Assembly (NCBI RefSeq): GCF_018271975.1 | Contig: NZ_JAGUCN010000021.1 | Location: 1-64,000 of the forward strand | Direction: 5' to 3' | DNA length: 64,000 bases | Source: Carboxylicivirga mesophila | GTDB lineage: Bacteria; Bacteroidota; Bacteroidia; Bacteroidales; Marinilabiliaceae | In this document: positions 46,422-54,669 of the stretch, piece by piece | How positions within the stretch are numbered: position 1 is the first letter of the stretch | How the letters are laid out: the number at the start of each line of letters is the position of its first letter | Translations under genes and position numbers: made by a program | The notes under the pieces: generated by a model | Told to the model about the DNA's origin: nothing | Databases searched by the model: none | What the model saw: the letters and a program-made list of their open reading frames with translations, nothing else

Positions 46422-46772
46422 CTATAAATCAGCTTTCAGGCTAATGTCAAGTGCATTTGATTTATTAGTATCAATTGAAAGTGATTCGCATGTTTTGTAT
46501 GAAACATAGTCAGTTGATACAGTGTACTTACCTAAAGTAACATTTGGAAATTCATAGTTACCATCAAAGTCGGTGTAAACAACTGTATTGAGCTCTTTTA
46601 AAACTACCTTAACTCCAACAAGGCTTTCACCTGTTGCAGCATCCGTAATTGTTCCAGAAATAGAGGTAGTTAATGTTGTTGTCGCTTCTTTTGAGTTTTC
46701 CTTCTCTTCAGCTGTGATGTTTGAAATACCAACCATCAAAAGTGCCAATAATATAATAACCTGTGTTTTCAT
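46422..46772 (-). CDS. Small secreted carboxypeptidase-regulatory-like (CarboxypepD_reg) protein
   Basis: A 116-residue secreted protein with a signal peptide (MKTQVIILLALLMVGISNITA), then a single beta-sandwich domain of the CarboxypepD_reg-like type: ISGTITDAATGESLVGVKVVL, VYTDFDGNYEFPNVTLGKYTV and VSYKTCESLSI in sequence. The same module forms the N terminus of many SusC/TonB receptors in this phylum, but here it is alone with no receptor domain. A small adapter or cell-surface role is possible. A TAnnTTTG promoter lies 24 bases upstream. Confidence 0.82.
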   Translation of the reverse strand: MKTQVIILLALLMVGISNITAEEKENSKEATTTLTTSISGTITDAATGESLVGVKVVLKELNTVVYTDFDGNYEFPNVTLGKYTVSTDYVSYKTCESLSIDTNKSNALDISLKADL

Positions 46773-46795
46773 AATCGTGTCGAATTATTTTTTAG

Positions 46796-46803
46796 CAAAT
46801 CTA
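46796..46803 (-). promoter_or_regulatory. Candidate promoter -7 box for CarboxypepD_reg-like gene
   Basis: The minus strand reads TAGATTTG (TAnnTTTG), 24 bases before the start at 46772. Confidence 0.45.
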
Positions 46804-46919
46804 AGGGAGTAATGTTACCTAATCGTTAAATGCATTTTATTTGATGATTAAGGCTTTGTTAACTTGATGTGCTTGACCTTTTAGTCAGGAATGGATATAT
46901 TCGATAAAAACCTGACATC

Positions 46920-47630
46920 ATGCACATTGTCGCTAATATTATGGACGCTTTATCTACCTTGGGTGAGTTATTCTACCCACCAGTTTGTTCTTCATGTGGC
47001 AATCACCTGTTTAAAAACGAAGCAGAAATATGTCAGATGTGCATCAGGAGACTACCGCGCACCTATTTTGAAAAGCAGCCATTTGAGAATCAGATCTCAA
47101 TTATGATGTGGGGGCGATGTAGAGTAGAATGTGGTTTTGCCTTATTCTATTATCGGAAAGGTGAGCGTGTGCAACAACTTTTGCACGATGTGAAATACCG
47201 GGGTAATCAAAAACTGGGTGTGGAACTTGGCAAGCAATTGGGGAAATTAATTAATCAATCCAGGCCCAGTGAGTTTGATGAGCTAATACCTATTCCACTG
47301 CATCCGCGCAAAAAGCGGATAAGGGGATTTAATCAGGCCGAGGTGATCTGTAATGGCTTGGCCGAAGCTCTGAGTATTCCTGTTAATAGTTCAGATGTTT
47401 ACCGTAAAACACACACCGCTTCACAAACCAAAAAAGGGCGTTTTGAACGTTGGCAAAATGTCGAAGATATTTTTGGAGTAACAAATCCGGAATATCTTAA
47501 AAACAAACACCTGCTTGTGGTGGATGATGTGATTACAACAGGTTCCACCATGGAGGCCTGCATCAATCAGCTTACAGCTATTGAAGGCGTAAAGGTAAGC
47601 ATAGCCACTATAGCCTGTGCTGCATTATAA
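46920..47630 (+). CDS. comF: ComF family phosphoribosyltransferase-like protein
   Basis: A 236-residue ComF protein. An N-terminal zinc knuckle, CSSCGNHLF and ICQMCIRRLP (about 20-47), is followed by a phosphoribosyltransferase-type domain with the PRPP loop LLVVDDVITTGSTMEACI near residue 200 and PIPLHPRKKRIRGFNQAE near 125. ComF family members help take up transforming DNA in competent bacteria or act in DNA metabolism; the reaction is not known. An in-frame ATG at 46941 (MDALSTLGELFYPP) resembles the usual family start and is an alternative. It converges on the beta-barrel gene, overlapping it by 6 bases. Confidence 0.9.
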   Translation: MHIVANIMDALSTLGELFYPPVCSSCGNHLFKNEAEICQMCIRRLPRTYFEKQPFENQISIMMWGRCRVECGFALFYYRKGERVQQLLHDVKYRGNQKLGVELGKQLGKLINQSRPSEFDELIPIPLHPRKKRIRGFNQAEVICNGLAEALSIPVNSSDVYRKTHTASQTKKGRFERWQNVEDIFGVTNPEYLKNKHLLVVDDVITTGSTMEACINQLTAIEGVKVSIATIACAAL

Positions 47631-48275
47631 TAGTTTATCGAACTTATAGTACAAACTCACGACAAAGTTATTATTGTATTGCCCTGGTTTTCGGCTAATC
47701 CAGTGTGGTTTGGGATTATAAACCGGTATTTCACCATCATATGGTATGCGGATGCGATTGATGGAATAGAACCAACGGGCATTCACCCATAACTTGTCAG
47801 TAAAATGATAGTTTAAGCCAAAAACGGTGGCCCACTCAATATCCTGAAAGGGAACAACGCTGTGCGATGGAAGTTCATCAATGGGCGTTCCGTCAATTTC
47901 TTCTTTACTACTCAAAAGTGTGCCTACCGATAGCCCTCCTTCAGCTGAGAATTGTTTATACCTGTATCTACCTACCAGTGGAAATTGTATGTAAGTGAGG
48001 TGTATCTTGTAATCATCATACTTGCCTTTTTCGGGATTGGGTGCTTCACGGCTACCCTTCTGCATATAAGCAATGTCTAGCTGGATATCCCAATGTTCTG
48101 TTATAGTTCGGCTGACAAAAGCACCCAGGTTGATACCTACTTTGTTGTAACCTCCAAAGTTGTCGCCATCTACCTGAGAAAAGGAAGTGCCTAATAAAGG
48201 TCCTGCACTAAATTCCTGAGCAACTATGGTTATGCCAAAGGATAAAATGAAAAGAAGTATGTATAATTTACGCAT
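47625..48275 (-). CDS. Outer-membrane beta-barrel protein
   Basis: A 216-residue exported protein (signal peptide ending FGITIVAQ). The mature part alternates hydrophobic residues and aromatic girdles (HWDIQLDIAYMQKG, IQFPLVGRYRY, WVNARWFYSINRIRIPY) and ends in strands typical of the small PorT-like porin family (NNFVVSLYYKFDKLL). It starts within the last codons of the sirtuin gene (8-base overlap), so the two share a transcript. Substrate or partner unknown. Its 3' end overlaps comF by 6 bases on the opposite strand. Confidence 0.85.
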   Translation of the reverse strand: MRKLYILLFILSFGITIVAQEFSAGPLLGTSFSQVDGDNFGGYNKVGINLGAFVSRTITEHWDIQLDIAYMQKGSREAPNPEKGKYDDYKIHLTYIQFPLVGRYRYKQFSAEGGLSVGTLLSSKEEIDGTPIDELPSHSVVPFQDIEWATVFGLNYHFTDKLWVNARWFYSINRIRIPYDGEIPVYNPKPHWISRKPGQYNNNFVVSLYYKFDKLL

Positions 48276-48969
48276 GTATGGTTTGTGTTAACAGGGTTAT
48301 TAGTTTTGGTACGCCGCTTGTTGCATTTTCCTGAATGAAAGTAATCTGCTTAGATGGAGTAAATGCCGGTTGATGTGGATCGATTATATATACTGGCGAT
48401 CTGCCGGGTACATAGTTGAGCAGGCCAGCCGCCGGATATACGTTTAAGGAGGTGCCAACTACAACAAAGATATCGGCCTCATTAACCAGATCTATGGCTG
48501 GTTGAATAGCCGGTACTGCTTCACCAAACCAAACAATATGTGGCCGTAATTGTGATCCTTTCTCACAAGTGTCACCCCAATTAAGCTCCCAACCATCCAG
48601 TTCGTAAACGAGTGATTCGTCAATGGTGCTTCTCACTTTCTTCAATTCACCATGTAAGTGTAATACGTTTGAGCTGCCGGCCTGCTCATGCAGGTCGTCA
48701 ATATTCTGGGTAATAACTGCTACATCAAAGTACTTTTCCAATTCAACCAGGCCTTTGTGTCCTTCGTTGGGCTGACATTCGTATAATTGCTTACGTCGTT
48801 GATTATAAAATTCAAGAACCAGGTGAGGATCCTTTGCCCAGCCTTCGGGACTAGCCACTTGAGTAACATCATGGTTTTCCCATAAGCCATTGTTATCCCT
48901 AAAGGTCCTAAGGCCACTTTCTGCACTGATCCCGGCACCGGTTAATACCACTAACTTCTTTTTAGACAT
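48268..48969 (-). CDS. cobB: NAD-dependent protein deacylase, sirtuin (CobB-like)
   Basis: A 233-residue SIR2 enzyme that removes acyl groups from lysine with NAD. Motifs: GAGISAESGLRTFRD, TQNIDDLHEQAG, the catalytic His in HLHGEL, VWFGEAVP and GTSLNVYPAAG. The acyl-pocket pair FYNQRR (Tyr and Arg three residues apart) is that of SIRT5/CobB desuccinylases and demalonylases. The stretch between HGEL and LRPHIVWF, which in most sirtuins holds four zinc Cys, has a single Cys here. That is shared, as I recall, by Bacteroidota relatives, so a zinc-less fold is likely. It is followed by the overlapping beta-barrel gene. Confidence 0.93.
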   Translation of the reverse strand: MSKKKLVVLTGAGISAESGLRTFRDNNGLWENHDVTQVASPEGWAKDPHLVLEFYNQRRKQLYECQPNEGHKGLVELEKYFDVAVITQNIDDLHEQAGSSNVLHLHGELKKVRSTIDESLVYELDGWELNWGDTCEKGSQLRPHIVWFGEAVPAIQPAIDLVNEADIFVVVGTSLNVYPAAGLLNYVPGRSPVYIIDPHQPAFTPSKQITFIQENATSGVPKLITLLTQTIHA

Positions 48970-49139
48970 AATTGCGGGTATTTGATGAATACAATCATTG
49001 TTAGAGAAAGTAAGTTGCTATTTAGACTGCTTACAATCGAGGTTTTTATATGGATAAATGTAAAGGAATTGGGCGAGTATTCAAAAAAACCAATTGGCTC
49101 CATTGAAGGTTAGGCGCACCGAATAATGTGTTATTTTTC

Positions 49140-49147
49140 TATCTTTG
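49140..49147 (+). promoter_or_regulatory. Candidate promoter -7 box for dnaG
   Basis: TATCTTTG matches TAnnTTTG, 34 bases before the dnaG start. The rest of the 211-base gap 48970-49181 shows no gene or clear RNA. Confidence 0.5.
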
Positions 49148-49181
49148 TGAACCGCTCAAAACGATAAGATAATTCCGTAAG

Positions 49182-51128
49182 ATGATAGATCAGGTAACAG
49201 TAGATAAAGTGTTGGAAACAGCCAATAGCCAAATTATTGAGGTTGTTTCTGATTACGTTACCCTAAGGAGAAGAGGAATTAACTACCTGGGTAATTGCCC
49301 GTTTCATAATGAGAAAACCCCATCGTTTACCGTTTCACCACATAAGGGGATATTCAAATGCTTTGGGTGTGGCGAAGGAGGTAATGCGCTCAACTTTGTG
49401 ATGAAGCACGACCAGCTTTCATTTGTTGATGCCATTAAATACCTGGGTAAAAAATTCAATATAGAGATTGAGGAAGAAGAATACTCACCTGAGCAGCTAA
49501 AGCAAAAGAATGAGCGGGAGAGTATGATGGTGTTGAGTGAATATGCCGGGCATTTCTTCAGCAAAAACCTGAACGAAACAGATGAAGGCAAGTCGGTAGG
49601 TTTAGGCTATTTCCGGAGTCGTGGTTTTCGGGATGATATCATTGAGAAGTTCCAGCTGGGCTATTCGCCCGAGCAAAGAGATGCTTTTACGCAAGAGGCG
49701 CAGAAGCAAGGCTATAAGCTCGAATACCTTGAAAAAACCGGATTAACGGTGGTGCGCGAAAATTACCAGGCCGATCGTTTCAGAGGTCGTGTGATGTTTC
49801 CCATCCACAGCCTGGCCGGTAAGGTAATTGCCTTTGGTGGGCGCATCCTTAAGAACGATAAGAAAACGGCTAAATACCTTAACTCGCCCGAATCAGAAAT
49901 ATACCATAAGAGCCGGGTGTTGTATGGTATTTATCATGCCAAACAGGAGATTACGCGACAGGATCGTTGTTATCTGGTGGAAGGCTATACTGATGTGCTG
50001 GCATTCCATCAGTCGGGTATTAGTAATGTGGTCGCGTCATCCGGTACTGCTCTTACCTCTGATCAAATTCGACTGATTGCCCGTTTTACTAAGAATATTA
50101 CCATTATTTATGATGGCGATCCGGCTGGTTTAAAAGCGTCATTACGTGGTATTGACCTGGTGTTGGCCGAGGGCATGAATGTGAAAATTCTTTTGCTGCC
50201 CGATGGCGAAGACCCTGATTCATTTGCTAAAGGCAGAAATGAGGAGCAGTTAACGCAATACATTGAAGCGCATCAGCAGGATTTTATCAAATTTAAAACA
50301 TCACTGCTGCTGGAGGATGCTCAGAATGATCCTATCAAAAAGGCACAGCTGATTCAGGATATCGTGCGCAGCATATCCATTATACCTGATAGTATTACGC
50401 GCTCGGTGTATGTGAAGGAGTGCAGTACACTGCTGAAAGTAGATGAACGTGTGCTGATGCAGGAGACAGGTAAGCTGCAACGAAAGAAACAGGAGGAAGA
50501 TTTCAGGCGAAATGCCCCACGGCCCGACAGTAGTATGCAGCCAAGGCCTGCCGAAACAGCTCCTCCACCAGAAAAACGTACACCAAGCAATCCGCTTGAA
50601 CTGGAAGAACGTGAGATATTGCGCTTCCTGGTAAAGTTTGGTGAACGCCCGGTTAATCCCGATGAAGATGAGAAAGTGACCGTCGGTCAGTATATCTTGC
50701 ATGAATTGCGACAAGACGACCTGCTAAGTGTTAATCCCATCTATAATAAAATGATGGATGCTTATGAAGCAGTGAGTGACAAAACCGAATTGCCAGCGCT
50801 GAAGTTTTTTGTGAACAGCGCCGATCCGGATTTGAGCCGACTGGCGTCTGACCTGGTTGGTAAGGAGCACGACCTGAGTAAGATTCATCATAAATTTGGT
50901 ATAGTGACTAATGCCGAAGAGCTATTGCCCAACCTGGTGCCCAAGATTGTAATGGAGCTGAAATGGAAAAAGGTGAAGACGGTTATTAAAGAAAAGCGGC
51001 AGCAGCTTCAGCAGATGGAAGTAAACGGCAACATGGAAGGTCTGATGGAACTGATGAAGGAGCTCAATACCTGGCAACAGGTACTAGCCCACATCTCCAA
51101 AGAACTTGGTGGAAGAACAATTGTGTAA
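49182..51128 (+). CDS. dnaG: DNA primase
   Basis: A 648-residue DnaG that makes RNA primers at replication forks. The zinc finger is CPFHNEKTPSFTVSPHKG with FKCFGCGEGG (C-H-C-C) near residues 39-66. The catalytic core has the TOPRIM signature VEGYTDVLAFHQSG near residue 265 and IIYDGDPAG near 308. A Pro-rich linker near 450 leads to a C-terminal helicase-binding domain. Length is as expected, and all catalytic residues are present. It likely shares a transcript with the FMN-binding protein 18 bases on. Confidence 0.97.
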   Translation: MIDQVTVDKVLETANSQIIEVVSDYVTLRRRGINYLGNCPFHNEKTPSFTVSPHKGIFKCFGCGEGGNALNFVMKHDQLSFVDAIKYLGKKFNIEIEEEEYSPEQLKQKNERESMMVLSEYAGHFFSKNLNETDEGKSVGLGYFRSRGFRDDIIEKFQLGYSPEQRDAFTQEAQKQGYKLEYLEKTGLTVVRENYQADRFRGRVMFPIHSLAGKVIAFGGRILKNDKKTAKYLNSPESEIYHKSRVLYGIYHAKQEITRQDRCYLVEGYTDVLAFHQSGISNVVASSGTALTSDQIRLIARFTKNITIIYDGDPAGLKASLRGIDLVLAEGMNVKILLLPDGEDPDSFAKGRNEEQLTQYIEAHQQDFIKFKTSLLLEDAQNDPIKKAQLIQDIVRSISIIPDSITRSVYVKECSTLLKVDERVLMQETGKLQRKKQEEDFRRNAPRPDSSMQPRPAETAPPPEKRTPSNPLELEEREILRFLVKFGERPVNPDEDEKVTVGQYILHELRQDDLLSVNPIYNKMMDAYEAVSDKTELPALKFFVNSADPDLSRLASDLVGKEHDLSKIHHKFGIVTNAEELLPNLVPKIVMELKWKKVKTVIKEKRQQLQQMEVNGNMEGLMELMKELNTWQQVLAHISKELGGRTIV

Positions 51129-51146
51129 TCTATATATTAATGCATA

Positions 51147-51668
51147 ATGCAAACGCTTAATCATACCGATAAAGAGGTTATTGAAGCCATTATACTCAAA
51201 GCCAATATTTGCTTTGTAGGCGTGGTTGACCAGAACAACAAGCCCTATGTGCTGCCAATGAATTATGGCTATAAGGATAATGTGATTTACCTGCATTCGG
51301 CACCCGAAGGACGTTTAATCGATATCGTCAACAACAATCCAAATATCTGTATCACTTTTTCAATTGATAATGACCTGGTGTTTCAGCATCCTGAGGTGGC
51401 ATGCAGCTATCGGATGACATCTAAAAGTGTGGTGGCAATGGGGCAGGTGCAGTGGATTGAGGATATGGATGAGAAACGCGAGGCCCTGGATATTCTGATG
51501 AAAACGTACAGTGAGAAGCAGTTTAACTACAGTGATCCGGCCGTTCGTAATGTGAAGATGTGGAAGATACCTATTGATGAGGTGACGTGTAAAGAATTTG
51601 GGGCGCCTCATGATGAATACCGCCTGAAACGTAACCTTGATGAACTGAAAAATGTGCCGGGTAAATAA
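51147..51668 (+). CDS. Pyridoxamine 5-phosphate oxidase-family FMN-binding protein
   Basis: A 173-residue split-barrel flavoprotein of the NimA/PNPOx-like group. Motifs: ICFVGVVDQNNKPYVLPMNYGY near residue 25, IYLHSAPEGRLIDIVNNNPN near 50, and MKTYSEKQFNYSD near 120. Such enzymes bind FMN or haem and may reduce nitro compounds or protect from oxidative stress; the precise reaction cannot be assigned. The gene follows dnaG after 18 bases. Confidence 0.85.
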   Translation: MQTLNHTDKEVIEAIILKANICFVGVVDQNNKPYVLPMNYGYKDNVIYLHSAPEGRLIDIVNNNPNICITFSIDNDLVFQHPEVACSYRMTSKSVVAMGQVQWIEDMDEKREALDILMKTYSEKQFNYSDPAVRNVKMWKIPIDEVTCKEFGAPHDEYRLKRNLDELKNVPGK

Positions 51669-51715
51669 AGTTTGTTATTTTAGTAACTGATTATTAAGAA
51701 TTACACCATTAGTCA

Positions 51716-52411
51716 ATGAAGCAAGTTTTCCTTACCTCCATTGTTGTATTTTGTTTGGTAATGGTTGCCAGTGGGCAGACAGATACATATAAAGATTATA
51801 AAATAGTTTACTCCCAGGGCTTTAACAAAGAGAGTTCGACTAACGACTTTGAATTCTCCGATGCATCAAAGTGGCTGATTAGCAAAAACGGTAAGCCCGG
51901 CAAGACCCTCAAATGCCTGGGGAAAGGGACATATGAAAGCGCACATGAAGGCCCTGCTGTAGTGGCCGTGTTAAAAGATTATGAGCTGAAAGATTTTGTG
52001 GTAGAAATGGATGTGGTGCAGAATGGTAAAGACTTTAGTTTGCTCGATTTTTGCATTTTTTTCGATATAAAAGATAAGAACAACTATTGTTATGCACAGA
52101 TAGCCAGTAAGGCCGATAAGAAGAGCCACAATGTATTTGCTGTTAATGGCGATCGTCCCAAACGGATAGGAACCATTTGTGAAGAAGGAATTATCTGGCA
52201 AATGAATGAATGGCAGCATATACGCATGGAACGAAATACTTCTGCCAAATCGATTAAAGTGTATTTTGATGGAGAACTCGTGCTTGAGGTAGCCGATGAT
52301 ATGTTAGCTGGTGGTTATATCGGCTTTGGATCATCGCATAGCGCGCTAAAAATTGATAACTTCAAGGTGAGTGCACCCACCTTTGAATCTAACACAAAAA
52401 CTATTTTCTAA
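51716..52411 (+). CDS. Secreted concanavalin-like (DUF1080/LamG-type) protein
   Basis: A 231-residue secreted protein (signal peptide ending MVASGQ). The mature part has the jelly-roll pattern of DUF1080/3-keto-disaccharide hydrolase-like and LamG domains: LKDFVVEMDVVQNGKDF, FCIFFDIKDKNNYCYAQI, NEWQHIRMERNTS, IKVYFDGELVLEVADD and GYIGFGSSHSALKIDNFKV. No catalytic site is recognised and the protein is close to single-domain size, so it may bind sugars or proteins. Followed by the SpmAB fusion after 6 bases, so likely co-transcribed. Confidence 0.78.
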   Translation: MKQVFLTSIVVFCLVMVASGQTDTYKDYKIVYSQGFNKESSTNDFEFSDASKWLISKNGKPGKTLKCLGKGTYESAHEGPAVVAVLKDYELKDFVVEMDVVQNGKDFSLLDFCIFFDIKDKNNYCYAQIASKADKKSHNVFAVNGDRPKRIGTICEEGIIWQMNEWQHIRMERNTSAKSIKVYFDGELVLEVADDMLAGGYIGFGSSHSALKIDNFKVSAPTFESNTKTIF

Positions 52412-52417
52412 ACGCCT

Positions 52418-53650
52418 ATGGCTCTTAATTATCTCTGGATAGCTTTTTTCCTCATCGCTTTTGTTGTTGGACTGGTGCGTCTGATCTTCTTTGGCGATAT
52501 GGAGGTGTTTCCGGAGATGATGAATGCTACTTTTGATAGTGCCAAAACGGGTTTTGAAATATCATTGGGACTAACCGGTGCTCTTACGCTCTGGATGGGG
52601 CTTATGCGCATTGGTGAGAAGGGCGGCATGATTAATGTGATGTCACGATTGATTGGCCCCTTCTTTAGTCGTTTGTTTCCTGAGTTGCCCAAAAACCATC
52701 CGGCCTATGGCAGCATGATGATGAACATTGCGGCCAATATGCTGGGGCTTGACAATGCGGCCACACCCGTAGGGCTTAAAGCCATGCAGGAGCTGCAATC
52801 AACTAACAAGAGTAAGGATACAGCCTCCAATGCCCAAATCATGTTTTTGGTACTTAATACCAGCGGGCTTACTATTATCCCCATTAGCGTTATGGCCATA
52901 CGGGCTACAGAAGGCGCATCTAATCCATCTGATATTTTTCTGCCTATTCTGTTGGCTACATTTTTCAGTACCATTGTGGGTATCATTGCTGTATCTATCG
53001 TTCAACGCATCAATTTATTCGATAAAGTGATACTGGCATATTTAGGTGGCTTTACGGTATTGATTGGTGGGTTTATATTTTACCTGAGTACTTTAACTAA
53101 AGCTGAGGTGAATATTGTCTCTTTACTTGTTGCCAACCTACTTTTGTTTTCCATTATTGTCACTTTTATCCTGATGGCCATCAGAAAAAAGGTAAATATT
53201 TACGACACTTTTATTGATGGTGCCAAAGAGGGGTTTAACATCGCTATTAAAATCATTCCATTTTTAGTAGGAATATTAGTAGCAGTTGCTGTTTTCAGGG
53301 CGTCCGGCACATTAGATTTTCTGCTTGAAGGAGTGCGGACTTTCTGTGTCTTTATAGGTGTTGATACTCGATTTGTCGATGCCTTACCAACCGCTTTTAT
53401 GAAGCCTTTAACCGGGGGTGGAGCCAGAGCAGTCATGGTTGAAACAATTGATGTATTTGGAGCAGATTCATTTGCTGGTCGCGCAGCTAGTACCATTCAG
53501 GGTTCTACCGATACTACCTTTTATGTTTTGGCTGTATACTTCGGTTCGGTGGGTATTAAAAAAACGCGTCATGCTCTGTCGTGCGGTCTCATAGCCGATT
53601 TTGCCGGTATAGTGGCCTCCATTCTGCTGGCATACCTGTTCTTTGGTTAG
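52418..53650 (+). CDS. SpmA-SpmB fusion (nucleoside-recognition/Gate domain membrane protein)
   Basis: A 410-residue inner-membrane protein with about ten helices. The first half (about 1-200; GLTGALTLWMGLMRIGEKGG, NIAANMLGLDNAATPVGLKAM) matches SpmA and the second half (about 210-410; GAKEGFNIAIKIIPFLVGIL, FMKPLTGGGARAVM, STDTTFYVLAVYFGSVGIKK) matches SpmB. In Bacillus the two are separate spore-maturation proteins; in non-spore-formers fused versions carry the Gate fold of nucleoside or ion transporters. Its substrate is unknown. Six bases after the secreted jelly-roll gene. Confidence 0.9.
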   Translation: MALNYLWIAFFLIAFVVGLVRLIFFGDMEVFPEMMNATFDSAKTGFEISLGLTGALTLWMGLMRIGEKGGMINVMSRLIGPFFSRLFPELPKNHPAYGSMMMNIAANMLGLDNAATPVGLKAMQELQSTNKSKDTASNAQIMFLVLNTSGLTIIPISVMAIRATEGASNPSDIFLPILLATFFSTIVGIIAVSIVQRINLFDKVILAYLGGFTVLIGGFIFYLSTLTKAEVNIVSLLVANLLLFSIIVTFILMAIRKKVNIYDTFIDGAKEGFNIAIKIIPFLVGILVAVAVFRASGTLDFLLEGVRTFCVFIGVDTRFVDALPTAFMKPLTGGGARAVMVETIDVFGADSFAGRAASTIQGSTDTTFYVLAVYFGSVGIKKTRHALSCGLIADFAGIVASILLAYLFFG

Positions 53651-53716
53651 GATGAAGAAAAGCTATAGTTTTAGATAACTTTTAAAACCATACGTATATC
53701 CTGATGAAATTTAATA

Positions 53717-54610
53717 TTGCTGTTATTGGCAATTATGCCTATTTATGGACAAGAGGTATCTAGCACGAGTCGCATACGAATACTGGATTTTCATGTTGGA
53801 GCTGGCTTCAGTAATTTTTTGAATGCAGAAGCACCTCATAAAACCTTTTTGTTCCTTAGCTCAGATGAGTATTATTTAACGCTTGATCCCGCCTCACTCG
53901 AGCGGAATTACAGCACAAGCCTCACAAAAGATATTAGGTATAGTGTGACTTTTGGTGTGGGCTTTGAGTATGAGCTAGAGAAGAGTTGGGCGTTATTTGT
54001 CGCTCTCAATTACGAAGGCAAAGGTATTAATTTAGAAGACCGTTACAGTCATCATCAAGAGCATTGGGGGCTTGATCCCAATACAGGTGAACAGGTTCTA
54101 TTTTCCGAATCTCTAACCGAAGAATCAACAAAGGTGGAGGTGTCCAACAACTATCTGGCAATGCCCATTCTATTGCGAAAATACTTGACGGTGAACCGGG
54201 TGTTTTATCTGCAGGGAGGCTTTTATATGGCTTATTTATTGAAGTCGGAAGGCAAGATAGAACTATTTGATGCCTATGGCTCTACATTAGGGGATAATAA
54301 CTTTTCATCCATGTCCATAATCATTGATGATAAGGATAAAATACACACTGCCAAATTTGATTATGGGCTTTCATTGGGTACCGGGATAACAAAAACTTTG
54401 ACGAACAAGTTATACCTAAAAGCTGACTTATTAGTAAACATTGGCCTCAGATCGGTTGATAGCTTGTATGATAATGAATATGAAGAGGCGGCAATAGGTG
54501 GGGCAACTGGCTTTAATAATGCAGTTAAATCGAACAATTATTACGGGTTAAATTCAGATGCTAAAAACATAAATGTTGCATTAACTATTGGTGTCGGCAT
54601 TCAATTGTAA
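53717..54610 (+). CDS. Outer-membrane beta-barrel protein with apparent start frameshift
   Basis: A 297-residue predicted exported barrel. The reading frame from TTG 53717 gives a signal-like LLLLAIMPIYGQ, then strands typical of barrels (DFHVGAGFSNFL, YSVTFGVGFEYELEKSWALFVALNYEGKG, FDYGLSLGTGITKTL). An ATG at 53704 is in another frame; deleting one T from the TTT at 53710-53712 would join it to give MKLILLLLAIMPIYGQ, a textbook signal peptide. Either one base was gained (real or sequencing error), or the TTG start is used. Function unknown. Confidence 0.72.
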   Translation: MLLLAIMPIYGQEVSSTSRIRILDFHVGAGFSNFLNAEAPHKTFLFLSSDEYYLTLDPASLERNYSTSLTKDIRYSVTFGVGFEYELEKSWALFVALNYEGKGINLEDRYSHHQEHWGLDPNTGEQVLFSESLTEESTKVEVSNNYLAMPILLRKYLTVNRVFYLQGGFYMAYLLKSEGKIELFDAYGSTLGDNNFSSMSIIIDDKDKIHTAKFDYGLSLGTGITKTLTNKLYLKADLLVNIGLRSVDSLYDNEYEEAAIGGATGFNNAVKSNNYYGLNSDAKNINVALTIGVGIQL

Positions 54611-54628
54611 GGATTGATAAGCACAAAT

Positions 54629-54644
54629 GCCACCTTGCGGTGGC
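54629..54644. terminator. Terminator after beta-barrel gene and atpG
   Basis: GCCACC (54629-54634) pairs with GGTGGC (54639-54644) around TTGC, with TTTCTT following on the plus strand. It lies between convergent genes. Confidence 0.6.
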
Positions 54645-54669
54645 TTTCTTATATCTCATTTTTTAGAAA

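Noticed and set aside
46884-46916. GTCAGG/CCTGAC dyad before comF as an operator or attenuator
   Set aside because: The 6-bp arms are 21 bases apart with no T-run, and this is likely by chance in AT-rich DNA.
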